Below are positions 33,962 through 44,596 of a stretch of 64,000 nucleotides of DNA, piece by piece. The stretch covers positions 20,966 through 84,965 of the forward strand of contig PLDF01000139.1 of NCBI GenBank assembly GCA_003135055.1, written 5' to 3'. Position 1 is the first letter of the stretch. Every line of letters starts with the position of its first letter. Position numbers and translations under genes: made by a program. This stretch comes from Bryobacterales bacterium. Lineage in GTDB: Bacteria > Acidobacteriota > Terriglobia > Bryobacterales > Bryobacteraceae. The notes beneath the pieces were generated by a model. The model saw nothing but the letters and a program-made list of their open reading frames with translations. It did not search any database and had not been told where the DNA came from.

Positions 33962-35436
33962 TCGCGAAAGTCAGGCAGCACCTTTCGCAGAACGAAGCGC
34001 TGCTGTTCGAGCGCAGCTCGCCCGGCAAGACGGGCTATCAGCTTCCCGATCTCGACGTGCCCGACGTGGACGCCGCCGAGGCGCTGGGCGCGGAGAATGT
34101 GCGCGCCGAAATCGAAGGCTTTCCGGAAGTGAGCGAGGTGGAAGCCATCCGCCACTTCACGCGGATTTCCACGTGGAATTACGCCATCGATCACGGCATG
34201 TACCCGTTGGGATCTTGCACCATGAAGTACAACCCGCGCATCAATGAGCTGGTGGCGCGCATCGAAGGGCTGGCGTGGGCGCATCCCTATCAGCCGGAGT
34301 CTCTGGCGCAAGGCTGCATGGAAGTGATGGTGCGCCTGGAAGCGGCGCTGGCGGAAATCACCGGCATGGACGCAGTGACGCTGCAACCGTGCGCCGGCGC
34401 GCAGGGCGAATTGACGGGCATTCTGCTGATTCGCGCGCTGCTGGAAAAGCGCGGCAACCCGCGCAAGAAGATTCTGATTCCCGATTCGGCGCATGGAACC
34501 AACCCCGCAACGGCGACGGTGGCGGGATACGCAATTCAAAACGTCAAATCGAGCGAAGCCGGCGTGCTGGACGTGAGCGCGCTCGAAAAGATAGTGGATC
34601 AAGACGTAGCCGCGCTGATGGTGACCAACCCCAACACGCTGGGCGTCTTCGAAGAGAACATCATCCACGTGGCGGAAATTCTGCACGCCAAGGGCGCCAT
34701 GCTTTATATGGATGGCGCCAACATGAACGCGCTGGTGGGCATCGCGCGGCCCGGCGATTTCGGCGTGGACGTGCTGCACCTCAATCTGCACAAGACGTTT
34801 TCCACTCCGCATGGCGGCGGCGGCCCGGGCGCGGGTCCGGTGGCCGTGAAGAAGGCGCTGGAGCCGTTCCTGCCCATTCCGCGGATCAGGCAAGCGGGCA
34901 AGAGACTGGCTTACGACTATAAGCGCAAGCATTCCATCGGCCGGGTGCGCGCGTTCTACGGCAACTTCGGCGTGCTGGTGCGCGCGCTGGCGTACATCCT
35001 GGCGCATGGCGGCCCGGGACTGCGCAACGCCACGGTGGACGCGGTGATGAACGCCGTCTACATCCGCAAGGGTCTCGAAGCGTATTACGATTTGCCCTAC
35101 CCCGCGCCCAACATGCACGAAGTGGTGTTCAGCGACGACCGTCAGAAAAAGCATGGCGTTTCCACGGGAGATCTGGCGAAGCGGCTGATCGATTACGGAT
35201 TCCATCCATACACCGTGAGCTTCCCGCTGATCGTTCATGGCGCGTTGATGATTGAGCCGACGGAGACTGAAAGCAAGCTCGAGCTCGACCAGTTCATCGA
35301 AGCCATGATCTCGATCGCTAAAGAGGTGGAGGCCGATCCGCAGATGGTGAAGGGCGCGCCCTATGGCACGCGCACCAGCCGCGTGGATGAAGTCACCGCG
35401 GCGCGCAAGCCGGTGCTGCGATGGAAGCCGGCGTAG
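33958..35436 (+). CDS. gcvPB: Glycine dehydrogenase subunit 2
   Basis: GcvPB is the C-terminal half of split glycine decarboxylase and carries the PLP cofactor. The protein has 492 residues. The PLP lysine is in [21 protein letters not shown], and [12 protein letters not shown] and [18 protein letters not shown] are subunit-2 signatures. The ATG overlaps the TGA of gcvPA by three bases (ATGA). Its end overlaps the downstream membrane-protein gene by 16 bases. A gene for the L protein (dihydrolipoyl dehydrogenase) is not in the window. Confidence 0.95.
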   Translation: MIAKVRQHLSQNEALLFERSSPGKTGYQLPDLDVPDVDAAEALGAENVRAEIEGFPEVSEVEAIRHFTRISTWNYAIDHGMYPLGSCTMKYNPRINELVARIEGLAWAHPYQPESLAQGCMEVMVRLEAALAEITGMDAVTLQPCAGAQGELTGILLIRALLEKRGNPRKKILIPDSAHGTNPATATVAGYAIQNVKSSEAGVLDVSALEKIVDQDVAALMVTNPNTLGVFEENIIHVAEILHAKGAMLYMDGANMNALVGIARPGDFGVDVLHLNLHKTFSTPHGGGGPGAGPVAVKKALEPFLPIPRIRQAGKRLAYDYKRKHSIGRVRAFYGNFGVLVRALAYILAHGGPGLRNATVDAVMNAVYIRKGLEAYYDLPYPAPNMHEVVFSDDRQKKHGVSTGDLAKRLIDYGFHPYTVSFPLIVHGALMIEPTETESKLELDQFIEAMISIAKEVEADPQMVKGAPYGTRTSRVDEVTAARKPVLRWKPA

Positions 35437-37220
35437 AATCGCGCTGGGGCCTGTGGCTGGCGATGGCCGCGGTCCTGCTGATCCGCATCCCATTTCTCAA
35501 TCAGGCAATTCAGGGCGACGACGATATCTACATCACCGAAGCGGCGCACGCGCAGGTGGACCCGCTGCATCCGGCGAATACGCACTACGTGTTTCGCGGC
35601 GACGAGGTGGATTTGCGCGGCCACTCGCACCCGCCGCTCAACGCATGGCCGCTGGCGCTGTTGGTAGCGGCGTTCGGAGGCGTCAAAGAGATCCCGTTTC
35701 ATGCCGCGTACATCGTGTTCTCGCTGATTGCAGTGTGGGCTATGTGGACGCTGGCGCGCCGTTTCTCGCCGCATCCGATGTGGGCCACGCTGCTGTTTTG
35801 CGCCGTGCCCGCGTTCGTGGTGAATGGAAACTCGTTCGAGCCCGACGTTCCGTTCCTGGCGTTCTGGATGGCGTCGATTGCGCTGTTTTGCTCGGGACGA
35901 GCGTGGCTGGCGGCGGGCGCAATGGCTCTGGCGTCCCTGGAGGCTTACCAGGCGGTGTTTTTGATGCCGGTATTGGGGGCGTATTGGTGGCTTAGCCGGA
36001 CTCCGGATTCGCCAGGCAATCGGAGGCGCGACCGTAAGGGAGTGGAGTTTTTCCTCATTTTGACTCCACTGATTGTCATCGGCGCCATCCAAGTGTTCGA
36101 ACGCTTCTCCACCGGCGCCGTACCTGCGGCCATCCTCTCCGGTTACTTCACGCACTACGGTTTTCAAGATCTCGAAAACAAACTGCGCAACGCCGCCGCG
36201 CTGGCGATCCACTTCTGCTTTATCGTGTTCCCTGCGCTGCTGCCAGGCGCCGCGATGCTCGCCTGGCGCCGGCGCCGCGATCGCGATACGCAGTTCCTGC
36301 TGGCATGGATCGCCATCTTCTTCGCCGGCGCGGTGACCGTATTCTTCGCCGGATCGGCGCGCTACCTGCTGCCGATCGCCGCGCCGGTGGCATTGCTGGT
36401 TTCGCGGTTGCGTCCGCGCTGGCTGGCCCTCGGCTTCGTACTGCAGATGACGCTCAGCCTGGGGCTGGCAGCCATGAACTACCAACACTGGGACGGCTAT
36501 CGCCAGTTTGCGGCGTCGCTGCCGGCTAAGACCACGGGGCGTCGCGTTTGGGTGGATGGCGACTGGGGTTACCGCTATTACCTGACCGCCGAGGGTGCGC
36601 TGCCGCTGGCGAAGACGCAGACGCTGCGCCCCGGCGACGTCGTGGTTACCAGCGAGCTCAATCATTCCAGCGATATCCCCGGCGCCACCGTAATCGGGCA
36701 AGCGGAGATTGGTTCGGCGATTCCATTGCGCATCATCGGCATTGGCTCGCATTCGGGGTTTTCGTCTTCCGCGGCGGGGCTCTGGCCGTTCGGCATATCG
36801 AGCGGCCCGATTGACCTTATCCGCGCCGCGGAAATTGGCGAGCGGCACGTCACTCTCGAATTCCTGCCGATGAACGCTCCGCAAGCCGCCGAGCAGATTG
36901 TCAGCGGCATCTTTGCCGACAGGTGGATGGGCAAGGCCGGCGTAGTGGCGTTGAAGAGTCCGCACGATCCGCGCCAGCTGCGAGTGGTGTTCGACCTGCA
37001 CAATGGGTCGCCGCCGCGTACCGTGCGATTGCTGCTCGACGGCCGCGAAGTGGCGTCGCATACCTATTCCGAGTCCGGATCCTACACTTTGGAATCGGCG
37101 CCGGTTCAAGCCGCGGGCGCAACGGCCACGGTCGAAATCGACGTCGACCATACCTTCTTCGCTCCGAGCGACGCCCGGGCACTGGGAATCGTGCTGAGAG
37201 CGGTGGGATTCGCGCCGTAA
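35421..37220 (+). CDS. GT39/ArnT-like polytopic membrane glycosyltransferase
   Basis: This 599-residue protein has about eight to ten hydrophobic segments in its first 380 residues and a soluble C-terminal region. The loop NQAIQGDDDIYITEAAHA after the first membrane segment matches the Asp-Asp acidic motif of dolichyl/undecaprenyl-phosphate-mannose-type transferases, and HSHPPLNAW matches the second conserved loop. These enzymes move a sugar from a lipid carrier onto a lipid or protein on the periplasmic side. The acceptor is unknown. Its start overlaps the end of gcvPB, so it is probably co-transcribed with the glycine cleavage genes, although no functional link is apparent. Confidence 0.8.
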   Translation: MEAGVESRWGLWLAMAAVLLIRIPFLNQAIQGDDDIYITEAAHAQVDPLHPANTHYVFRGDEVDLRGHSHPPLNAWPLALLVAAFGGVKEIPFHAAYIVFSLIAVWAMWTLARRFSPHPMWATLLFCAVPAFVVNGNSFEPDVPFLAFWMASIALFCSGRAWLAAGAMALASLEAYQAVFLMPVLGAYWWLSRTPDSPGNRRRDRKGVEFFLILTPLIVIGAIQVFERFSTGAVPAAILSGYFTHYGFQDLENKLRNAAALAIHFCFIVFPALLPGAAMLAWRRRRDRDTQFLLAWIAIFFAGAVTVFFAGSARYLLPIAAPVALLVSRLRPRWLALGFVLQMTLSLGLAAMNYQHWDGYRQFAASLPAKTTGRRVWVDGDWGYRYYLTAEGALPLAKTQTLRPGDVVVTSELNHSSDIPGATVIGQAEIGSAIPLRIIGIGSHSGFSSSAAGLWPFGISSGPIDLIRAAEIGERHVTLEFLPMNAPQAAEQIVSGIFADRWMGKAGVVALKSPHDPRQLRVVFDLHNGSPPRTVRLLLDGREVASHTYSESGSYTLESAPVQAAGATATVEIDVDHTFFAPSDARALGIVLRAVGFAP

Positions 37221-37274
37221 GCGCTCGTGGGTAAAATCGCTCTGACGGCCGCGGCTCCGTTTGGTAATCGCCCG

Positions 37275-39539
37275 CTACTTTTTGTCAATTGCCTTTTGTA
37301 TATCGCCGAGGGAAAGTCGAATGCCGTCGTCGTCGCGCTTCTTGGCTGCCGATTCGATCAGCGCGCCGGCCTCGGTGAGCTCCGGAAATCCAAAAGAGGC
37401 GCCGGTTCCTTTCATTTTGTGACCGATATCCCGGATGGTCTCGTAATCCCTTCCGGCCAGAGCTTCGGAAAGGCGCTGCAAGTCCTGGACCCGGCCCTCC
37501 AGATACTGCGGAACCAGCGCCAGGACTTCGGGCGGCAAATCAAAATCTTCCACCGGACAATCCGTATCCGCACAATACTCGGCCAAGGCGGCTAATAGCT
37601 TGGCTTTCCGGATCGGCTTGCTCAGGAACGCGGTACAGCCGGACGCCTTGCACCGAGCCTCTTCATCTTTGAGGGCATGGGCCGTCAGAGCGAGAATCGG
37701 AGTGGCTTTTTGCCTAGAGGCGGCTTCCCACTGCCGCATCTGCCGCGTCGCTCCGTGGCCGTCGAGGATGGGCATCCGAATGTCCATCAGCACTACGTCG
37801 AAACGCTCCTTCCGGAACAGGCTCACTCCGGCCTGGCCATCGCACGCATGTTCAATCAGGTAAGGAGTGTCCTTCAAATAGGCCCGGATCAGGAATGCAT
37901 TGTCCTGCGAGTCTTCACAAAGCAGAATCCGATAGGGTCCCGCGCTCCCGACGTCCGCGGGTTGGGCGATGCCCGGCGCCGATCCGGGCAAGCCTGCCAT
38001 GGCTTCGAACAATTGGGCGCGCCGGACCGGTTTCAAGACGTAGTTCGCGAGGCCCGCCTCACGGCAACGCTGGGCCGTGGCGGAACGTTCCCCTGAGGTG
38101 ATGATCACTATCGGAAGCCCGTCGAAATTGCGCAGGGACTTGACCTTGGCCGCCAAATCCCATCCGTCCATGCCCTGCGGCTGGTGATCGACGATCAGCG
38201 ACTGGAAGGGAACGGACGTCCTTTGCGCTTCAAACAATTGGTAAAGGGCCGCCTGCGCATCGCCGGCTTCCACGACAGCGATGCCCCAACCCGTTAGCGG
38301 CTCGCGAACCAGCAGGCGATCGATCGCATGCCACCCCGCCAGAAGAACTCGCCCGCCATGCAGATCGACGCCGGCAGGCGCGGACAGCGCTTTGGCTTCG
38401 CCGGTTTGCAGGTGCAACGCCGCCGTGAAGCGGAAGGTGCTGCCACTTCCGGGCGTGCTCTCAACCGCGATCGCTCCATGCATCTTGCTAACCAATTCAC
38501 GGCAGATTGCAAGGCCCAGTCCGATGCCGCCATAGAGCCTGGTAATTGAAGAATCCGCTTGCGTAAAGCTGTCAAAAACAAACGGCAGCTTGTCGGCGGG
38601 TATCCCAATCCCGGTGTCCGCGACCTCGAACTGAAGGACGCAAGCCGTCTCGGACGGGGTCCCCACGGGCCGGACAGTCAAACGGATAGCGCCGGCGCCG
38701 GTGAACTTGATCGCGTTGCCGATGAGGTTCGTCAGGACGGAGCGGAGTTGATGCGGATCGCCGGCCAGGCGAGTAGGCGTGCCGGGCTCGATTCGAAATG
38801 ACAGGCCCAGTTCCTTTGCGCGGGCGCGGCTGGAAAACAGCTCGATCGTCTTCACGACAAAATCGTCCAGGTCGAAGTCGATCTGTTCGATATCGAGTTT
38901 CCCGGACTCGATTTTGGCGAGGTCCAGCACGTCGTTGATCAGTTTCAGCAGATCCTCGCCGGCCCGCTGGAAGACGTTCACATATCTCAATTGCTCGGGG
39001 TTGAGGGGGGTCTCGGCAAGCAGGTCGGCCATTCCGATGATGGCGTTCATGGGAGTCCTGATCTCGTGGCTCATGGATGCCAGGAAGTCGCTCTTGGCGC
39101 GATTGGCCGTTTCCGCCGCCTGTTTGGCCGCCTTTAGCTCGGCTTCCGCCCGCTTGCGCTCTTCGCGTAGCTTTTGCCGTTCCAGCGCCCGCGCTACCGC
39201 TGCCGGCAGAAGAGCCAGATGATCTTTGAGGATGTAATCGGCCATCCCCATCCTCATGCACTCGACGGCCTTTTCTTCACCCAGGCAGCCGGTTAGGAGA
39301 ATGAAGGGAATATCTTTGTTCTGTTGCTTTAGCTGCTCAATGGCCCGGCCGCCGTTCCAGGTTGGCAGGCTGTAATCCGAGATAACTACATCGTATGTCT
39401 CAGTGCGGAGTTTCTCCAGGAACTCCCGCTCGTGCTCGACCCTATCGGAACGAACTTCGAAACCAGCCCTCCGCAGTTGTTCCAGACAGAGCTTGACATC
39501 CTCCGGACTGTCTTCGATGAAGAGGATACTGATGTTCAT
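37275..39539 (-). CDS. Hybrid histidine kinase REC-HisKA-HATPase-REC-REC-HPt
   Basis: A complete soluble phosphorelay in one 754-residue protein. Receiver 1 (residues 1-120) has the acidic pair Glu9/Asp10 and the phospho-acceptor Asp55. HisKA follows with His158 in [11 protein letters not shown], then HATPase with DTGIGIP and GGIGLGLAI. Receiver 2 (about 400-520) lacks the acidic pair ([11 protein letters not shown]) though it keeps Asp in [11 protein letters not shown], so it is probably not phosphorylated normally. Receiver 3 (about 545-665) is intact ([23 protein letters not shown]). The C-terminal HPt has [12 protein letters not shown]. No input domain or membrane segment is present, so the N-terminal receiver is the likely sensor input. 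Confidence 0.92.
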   Translation of the reverse strand: MNISILFIEDSPEDVKLCLEQLRRAGFEVRSDRVEHEREFLEKLRTETYDVVISDYSLPTWNGGRAIEQLKQQNKDIPFILLTGCLGEEKAVECMRMGMADYILKDHLALLPAAVARALERQKLREERKRAEAELKAAKQAAETANRAKSDFLASMSHEIRTPMNAIIGMADLLAETPLNPEQLRYVNVFQRAGEDLLKLINDVLDLAKIESGKLDIEQIDFDLDDFVVKTIELFSSRARAKELGLSFRIEPGTPTRLAGDPHQLRSVLTNLIGNAIKFTGAGAIRLTVRPVGTPSETACVLQFEVADTGIGIPADKLPFVFDSFTQADSSITRLYGGIGLGLAICRELVSKMHGAIAVESTPGSGSTFRFTAALHLQTGEAKALSAPAGVDLHGGRVLLAGWHAIDRLLVREPLTGWGIAVVEAGDAQAALYQLFEAQRTSVPFQSLIVDHQPQGMDGWDLAAKVKSLRNFDGLPIVIITSGERSATAQRCREAGLANYVLKPVRRAQLFEAMAGLPGSAPGIAQPADVGSAGPYRILLCEDSQDNAFLIRAYLKDTPYLIEHACDGQAGVSLFRKERFDVVLMDIRMPILDGHGATRQMRQWEAASRQKATPILALTAHALKDEEARCKASGCTAFLSKPIRKAKLLAALAEYCADTDCPVEDFDLPPEVLALVPQYLEGRVQDLQRLSEALAGRDYETIRDIGHKMKGTGASFGFPELTEAGALIESAAKKRDDDGIRLSLGDIQKAIDKK

Positions 39540-39675
39540 TTCCGTTTTGACTCCCTGGACGGTATGGCCGTCGCCTGCGTTACCCCCGCCCTTTTGGAAT
39601 GTGAGGCGCTACTCCATCGAGCAGGAAAACCGGTCAGGTTACTAATCGGCCCGCATGGCCTTTTCTTGAGTTGTT

Positions 39676-39788
39676 GTGGGGTGGGCCCATGGCCTGCCCG
39701 GTGAAGCCAGGCAGGCATCAATCACACTTGCCGGAAGACCGGGCGCTCGAAGCGGCTCGGGACAGGGCAGGCCACGGGCCCACCCCAC
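39676..39788. repeat. Long inverted repeat between divergent kinase genes
   Basis: Arms GTGGGGTGGGCCCATGGCCT plus GCCC (39676-39699) and their complement ending in GGGCCCACCCCAC (39765-39788) enclose further pairing GCCCGGTG/ACCGGGC. The hairpin lies in the shared upstream region of two divergent kinase genes. The remaining 39540-39954 shows no gene. Confidence 0.85.
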
Positions 39789-39954
39789 GACTTTTTGAGA
39801 ACATCGGCGGCCGATAGCACTATACCCACAGCGAGGCGTTAAGCCCGCTGCCGGGAAGCCGTGCGCCGGGAATTTGCTCTTTCAGGCCGGTCATTTTAAA
39901 CGATATGCCCAAAATCCGCCCATCCAGGCTTGCCGAAACCGGTGCGCGAGTAAC

Positions 39955-42474
39955 ATGCAGCCCTTAAAATCGGCGTTCGAGAGGAAGATCGGCGCAACCA
40001 TAGTTGTCGGAGTCGGCATTCTGATCGCTATTGCTTCGGTGCAGCATCGAACCACGATAGAGACGGGGAAGGCCGCGTATTGGGTCGATCATACCCACCA
40101 GGTCCTTGGGTTACTTACCGAAATCCTGCTTGATGCCAACCGGGCGCAAAACGCCGCACGCGGTTACGCTATAACCGGCGATCCCGCAATGCTTGCCCCT
40201 CGTGAAGCCACCATTGCGGAACTCCGAAGTGGCATCCGGCGCCTCAAGGAGCTGACGGCCGATAATCCGCGCCAGTTGGTAAGGCTGGGCTCTCTCGATC
40301 CCATCGTCCGCGAGCTTCTCACCGTTCAAGAAAATCTGACCGATGAGCGCAATAGCTCTGCACCTTCGCCTACATACCCGAGAATTCTGGTTGAGCGTGG
40401 AAAAGGCCTGGCAGATCAGATGCAGCGCGCCGTCGATGAAATGCGAACGGAGGAGAACGAGCTACTCCGTGGACGCGAGCATAGGGCGAGCGGGTTCGCC
40501 CCGGTACTGATCGCCATCGAGGGCTTTTCCATTCTCACCATCTTCATTGCCTCCGGCTTGGTCTTCCAGCAGGTCCGCGGGCTTAGCCGGGCGGAGCGCC
40601 AGTTCCGACAGGTTCTGGAAGCCGCGCCCGACGCGGTGGTGGTGATTAACCAGGAAGGCAACATGGTCCTGGTGAACGCCCAGATGGAGAAGCTTTTCGG
40701 CTACGAGCGCGATGAGTTGCTGGGAAAAAAGATTGAGATGCTGGTACCCGAGCGTTTCCGTCAGCGTCACCCCGGACACCGCAAGAGCTTCTTCGCGGGC
40801 GCGCACGCCCGTCCGATGGGCGCCGGTCTGGACCTGTATGGCAGGCGTAGCGATGGCTCTGAATTCCCGGTCGAGATCAGTCTCAGTCCGCTGGAGACCG
40901 GAGGCGCCCTGCTGGTTTCCGGCGCAATTCGAGATATCACTGAACACAAGCAGGTGGAGGAAAAATTAAGGGCGCAGGCAGAAACGCTGCAGGAGCAGGC
41001 GTCTCTCCTCGATGTGGCCCACGATGCGATTATCGTTCGGGATTTTGGCGGCGAAATTCGCTTTTGGAACCGTGGCGCCGAATCGCTCTATGGCTGGAAC
41101 AAGGCAGAGGCGGTCGGGCAGATTTCCCATTCGTTACTTCAAACACAGTACCCGCAATCGATGACGGAGATCGAAGCCGCAGTCCGGCGGGACGGACGAT
41201 GGGAAGGCGAGCTAAGCCATGTGAAGCGCGACGGATCGCGCGTCATCGTGGCCAGCCGCAAGGTCCTGCAACAAGACAAGAAGGGAAACGCCCTCGGCAT
41301 ACTGGAAATCAACAATGACATTACCGGGCATAAACAGGCGGAGGACAGATTCCGGCAACTGCTGGAGAGTGCGCCCGATGCCATCGTGGTGATGAACCGC
41401 GAAGGCATAATCGTGCTCGTCAACGCGCAGGTGGAAAGGCTGTTCGGTTACCAGCGCGACGAGCTTCTGGGCAACAAGATCGAAATGCTGATCCCGGAGC
41501 GATTCCGGCATCAGCACCCCGGACACCGTGACGGCTTTTTCACGGCGCCTCGCTCGCGGCCGATGGGAGCGGGTCTGGAGTTGTATGGCCTGCGCCGGGA
41601 TGGCGTCGAATTCCCGATCGAAATCAGTCTTAGTCCGCTTGAGACGCCGGAGGGCACGCTCGTTTCCAGCGCCATTCGCGACGTCACAAAGCGTAAAGGC
41701 GCGGCGGAAGAGATCAGAAGCTTGAACCTGGAACTGCAAAATGGCAACGCAGAACTGGCAGCCTCCAACAAGGAACTGGAAGCCTTCACTTATTCCATCG
41801 CTCATGACCTGCGTGCCCCTCTGCGGCACATCCAGGGCTTCTCCAAGCTGCTGGCCGAAGATCTCAGCGCTGAAACCGATCCCGCAATCCGCGAAAACCT
41901 GCGTGACATTATAGACAGCACCCACGACATGGGCCGCATGGTGGACGATCTGCTCGCTCTAGCGCGTGTCGGACGCCAGGCGCTAAACATTCAGGTGACC
42001 GCACTCGATTCCCTGGTCGCGGAAGTCCGGAAAGACCTTAGACGCGACGTGGCCGATCGGGATATCGAGTGGCAAATCGGGGACTTGCCTTATCTCGATT
42101 GCGACGCGGGCCTGTTGAAACAGGTGTTCGCCAACCTCTTATCGAACGCTATCAAATACACCCGGCCCCGCAAACCGGCCGTGATCGAAGTCGGACAGGT
42201 GAAGGGGGATGGCCCGCCCACCATCTTTGTCCGGGACAACGGGGTGGGCTTCAATATGAAGTTCGCCGACAAATTGTTTGGCGTGTTTCAGCGTCTGCAC
42301 CGCAAGGAAGACTTTGACGGCACTGGGGTAGGTCTGGCGACGGTGCAGAGGATCGTTCACAAGCATGGCGGCGCCATCTGGGCCGAAGCGGAATTGGATA
42401 AGGGAGCGACGTTCTTCTTCAATCTCGCGGTCTCCCGCACGGCAGAAGACGCGAAAGGAAATCATGACCGGTAA
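39955..42474 (+). CDS. CHASE3-PAS histidine kinase
   Basis: This membrane sensor kinase has 839 residues. A first membrane segment ([18 protein letters not shown]) and a second at about residues 190-215 flank a CHASE3-type periplasmic helical domain with [17 protein letters not shown]. Three PAS domains follow; the first and third are close copies of each other (APDAVVVIN / APDAIVVMN, then [20 protein letters not shown], ending ISLSPLET), showing a recent internal duplication. HisKA has [14 protein letters not shown] with His near residue 617, and the HATPase shows [10 protein letters not shown] and [15 protein letters not shown] 39955 is chosen because the earlier frame lacks conserved sequence. 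The downstream response-regulator gene overlaps it by 11 bases. Confidence 0.9.
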   Translation: MQPLKSAFERKIGATIVVGVGILIAIASVQHRTTIETGKAAYWVDHTHQVLGLLTEILLDANRAQNAARGYAITGDPAMLAPREATIAELRSGIRRLKELTADNPRQLVRLGSLDPIVRELLTVQENLTDERNSSAPSPTYPRILVERGKGLADQMQRAVDEMRTEENELLRGREHRASGFAPVLIAIEGFSILTIFIASGLVFQQVRGLSRAERQFRQVLEAAPDAVVVINQEGNMVLVNAQMEKLFGYERDELLGKKIEMLVPERFRQRHPGHRKSFFAGAHARPMGAGLDLYGRRSDGSEFPVEISLSPLETGGALLVSGAIRDITEHKQVEEKLRAQAETLQEQASLLDVAHDAIIVRDFGGEIRFWNRGAESLYGWNKAEAVGQISHSLLQTQYPQSMTEIEAAVRRDGRWEGELSHVKRDGSRVIVASRKVLQQDKKGNALGILEINNDITGHKQAEDRFRQLLESAPDAIVVMNREGIIVLVNAQVERLFGYQRDELLGNKIEMLIPERFRHQHPGHRDGFFTAPRSRPMGAGLELYGLRRDGVEFPIEISLSPLETPEGTLVSSAIRDVTKRKGAAEEIRSLNLELQNGNAELAASNKELEAFTYSIAHDLRAPLRHIQGFSKLLAEDLSAETDPAIRENLRDIIDSTHDMGRMVDDLLALARVGRQALNIQVTALDSLVAEVRKDLRRDVADRDIEWQIGDLPYLDCDAGLLKQVFANLLSNAIKYTRPRKPAVIEVGQVKGDGPPTIFVRDNGVGFNMKFADKLFGVFQRLHRKEDFDGTGVGLATVQRIVHKHGGAIWAEAELDKGATFFFNLAVSRTAEDAKGNHDR

Positions 42475-42949
42475 TGCAATGGTAATTCTGTTGATTGAAG
42501 ACGACCCCCGGGACGCGAGGCTGACCGTCCGGGAGCTGCAAAGGGGCAGCACGACGCCAAGCACTACGCCAAGCACTACGCCCCACATAGATGTAGTCCA
42601 TGATGGGGAAGAAGCACTGGATTATCTGTTCTGCCGGGGAGCCTACGGCGAGCGCTCGCCCGACCATCCGCCACAACTGATCCTGCTGGACTTGAAATTA
42701 CCCAAAGTGGACGGCTTGCAAGTGCTGCGGGAAATCAAGAGCAGGGTTGAGACCCGGCTGATTCCAGTGGTGGCGCTCACTTCCTCCCGGGAAGAGAAGG
42801 ATATGGTGGCGTGCTACCAATTGGGAGTCAACAGCTATATCCAAAAGCCCGTGGATTTCGAGCAGTTCCGGGAGACGATCAAGACCCTCGGGCTTTATTG
42901 GACCCAGCTTAACGAGCCGCCCCCGGAGAGGGCTTCTCGGGCGCGGTAG
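42464..42949 (+). CDS. Single-domain response regulator (Rcp1 type)
   Basis: This 161-residue receiver domain with no output domain resembles the small Rcp1-like regulators paired with phytochrome-type kinases. [13 protein letters not shown] carries the acidic pair, [11 protein letters not shown] the phospho-acceptor Asp, and [10 protein letters not shown] the conserved Lys. The ATG at 42464 overlaps the kinase stop region by 11 bases, so it is almost certainly the cognate partner. Between strand 1 and the rest lies a run of Ser-Thr-Thr-Pro repeats encoded by a 12-base tandem repeat (AGCACTACGCCA), an insertion not seen in typical receivers. Its 3' end overlaps the convergent gene by about 40 bases. 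Confidence 0.92.
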   Translation: MTGNAMVILLIEDDPRDARLTVRELQRGSTTPSTTPSTTPHIDVVHDGEEALDYLFCRGAYGERSPDHPPQLILLDLKLPKVDGLQVLREIKSRVETRLIPVVALTSSREEKDMVACYQLGVNSYIQKPVDFEQFRETIKTLGLYWTQLNEPPPERASRAR

Positions 42950-43964
42950 GGGCAAAGCTGCCCAGAAATCCGCTCAGATTGGAGAGGTGGCGAGCCACAG
43001 CCAGATCGTCGGCCGCTTCGGAAGCGCTTCGGATGGCCGTGCCCGCGTCCGATACCGTCGGCAATCCAAAGGCGTTGCCTGTGCCTTTGAGCTGGTTGGC
43101 GATCGTCTTGATCTTCCCGTAATCGCCGCGCTGTGAGGCTAAAACCATTTGTTTGATTTTTTCTAACATGCTGGCGATGTACTCCGGCAGCAGGTCGCGT
43201 ATCACCTGAGTTTCGATGCTCTCGCGGGAACCGGAAACGGCGGCCTCCGGTCCACCGTGAAATCGAGAGTCGTCGAGGATGCTCAGGCAGCATCGCAGCT
43301 TTTCCATTCCATACTGCGCCGCCGCGAGGTTTGGCGCTTGTTCCAGGCTGGCCCCAATCTCGCAGATCGCCGAAAGGCCGCAATCCATCCCCGACGACCT
43401 GAGCCGGCGGCCGGTGCGCGCGATCGATGCCAGGTCCCCCTCTTCGAGAGCGTCCATAAGGCACATCAACTCGCTCCGGCAGGTCACGATGAAATCCGCC
43501 AGCAGTTCGGGCGCGGGCATCCTGGGCGCGCCATATTGGCGTACCACCTGTAACAACGTTTGCCGCAGGATGGGTTTTGTGAGGTGCAGCGCGCAGCCGG
43601 CCGCAAGGATGCGTCTGGCGGCGGTCACATCCGAAATCGCGGTTAATGCCGCAACGGGTGTGCGCGGCAACCTGTTTTCGGTTTCCCAGCGCCGGATCTC
43701 CGTGGTTGCGGCGTATCCATCCAGCACAGGCATTTCCATGTCCATGAAGACCAGATTGAAAGGCAGCGCCGCGCGCTTGAAAGCCTCGATTCCTTCCCGG
43801 CCGTTCCTGGCAACTGTCAGGGCTATCCCCGGATCGGCCAGGTAGGCCTGAAGCAGCCGCACCGTGTCGGGGCAGTCGTCTACCAGCAGCACGCGGCATT
43901 TAGCCTGCAACGGCGTGGACGCGGCCGGGCGCTGGCACTCTTCCATTACTTCTAGTTGTTCCAT
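42909..43964 (-). CDS. Receiver protein with two HPt-like domains lacking histidine
   Basis: The 351-residue protein starts with an intact receiver: Asp29/Asp30 in LLVDDCPD, Asp75 in FMDMEMP and Lys130 in LTKPI. Two HPt-like four-helix regions follow. The first is centred on GRRLRSSGMDCG near residue 187, with Arg where the phospho-accepting His belongs. The second is centred on IANQLKGTGNAFG near residue 290, with Asn290 in the His position; the equivalent in the neighbouring hybrid kinase is [12 protein letters not shown]. The protein can probably receive phosphate on its receiver but not pass it through its HPts, and may act as a docking inhibitor or sink. It converges on the preceding response-regulator gene. 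Confidence 0.85.
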   Translation of the reverse strand: MEQLEVMEECQRPAASTPLQAKCRVLLVDDCPDTVRLLQAYLADPGIALTVARNGREGIEAFKRAALPFNLVFMDMEMPVLDGYAATTEIRRWETENRLPRTPVAALTAISDVTAARRILAAGCALHLTKPILRQTLLQVVRQYGAPRMPAPELLADFIVTCRSELMCLMDALEEGDLASIARTGRRLRSSGMDCGLSAICEIGASLEQAPNLAAAQYGMEKLRCCLSILDDSRFHGGPEAAVSGSRESIETQVIRDLLPEYIASMLEKIKQMVLASQRGDYGKIKTIANQLKGTGNAFGLPTVSDAGTAIRSASEAADDLAVARHLSNLSGFLGSFAPTAPEKPSPGAAR

Positions 43965-44033
43965 AGGTTTCTAAAATGCTCATCGGCGGGTCCGGATATT
44001 CTATGAAGGAATGCGCGGCGGCAGGGTGTTGGG

Positions 44034-44194
44034 AGTGCTTACACGCTTTCGGGAAAGGCCGGTCAAGATCCGCTCCCTTGCCGTCGCGGCTCGGTAACTA
44101 TTTGCAAACACACGCAGCCGGGACGGAGCCGCGACCGTGAGGGAGTGGGATTTCGCGGCCGGGCAAGGAAATCCCCGAAAACGTTTTAAGCACC
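44034..44194. repeat. R5 long palindromic repeat, copy a
   Basis: A roughly 160-base inverted structure: GTGCTTACACG...TTTCGGG at the left pairs with CCCCGAAAACGTTTTAAGCAC at the right, and CCGCTCCCTTG...CGGCTC pairs with GGAGCCGCGACCGTGAGGGAG inside. Related copies are at 45968, 48731, 53333, 54974 and 15101. It occupies the gap upstream of the YggX-type gene. Confidence 0.85.
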
Positions 44195-44257
44195 GGGCCG
44201 CTCCGGCCGCTCCGAATCGTGCTGACAGCGGTGGGGTTCCTGCCGTAACATGGTGAT

Positions 44258-44596
44258 ATGGGATGTGGACACGGTCAGAGCGGTCTGAATCAAATCAACA
44301 ACGCCATTCGCCCGGGCGCGCACAAGGTTTTCTGCACCAAGTTTCAAAAAGAGATGGAGGGTCTCGACGAGGTTCCGTTCGAAGGCCATCCGCTGGGACA
44401 GAAGATATATGAGAACGTGTCCAAAGAGGCCTGGAAGATGTGGGTGGAGCACATGAAGATGCTCATGAACGAGTATCGGCTCAACCTGGGCACCGCCGAA
44501 GCGCAGGAGTTTCTGATCCAGCAGATGGACAGCTACTTCTTCGGCGAAGGGTCGGCGTTGCCGGAAGGCTTCGTGCCGCCTAAAGCGAAGGGCTGA
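44258..44596 (+). CDS. YggX-type Fe(II)-trafficking / oxidative damage protection protein
   Basis: YggX proteins protect iron-sulphur clusters from oxidative damage and may traffic ferrous iron. The 112-residue product has the family segments KVFCTKFQKEMEGLDEVPF, with the conserved Cys, then GHPLGQKIYENVSKEAWKMW and MLMNEYRLNLGTAEAQEFL. Compared with classical members (about 90 residues, starting near the FC motif) it has about 22 extra N-terminal residues beginning MGCGHGQSG, with an added Cys and His. No other start codon lies close to the FC motif, so the extension appears real. The 3' end overlaps the convergent GT87 gene by 17 bases. Confidence 0.88.
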   Translation: MGCGHGQSGLNQINNAIRPGAHKVFCTKFQKEMEGLDEVPFEGHPLGQKIYENVSKEAWKMWVEHMKMLMNEYRLNLGTAEAQEFLIQQMDSYFFGEGSALPEGFVPPKAKG

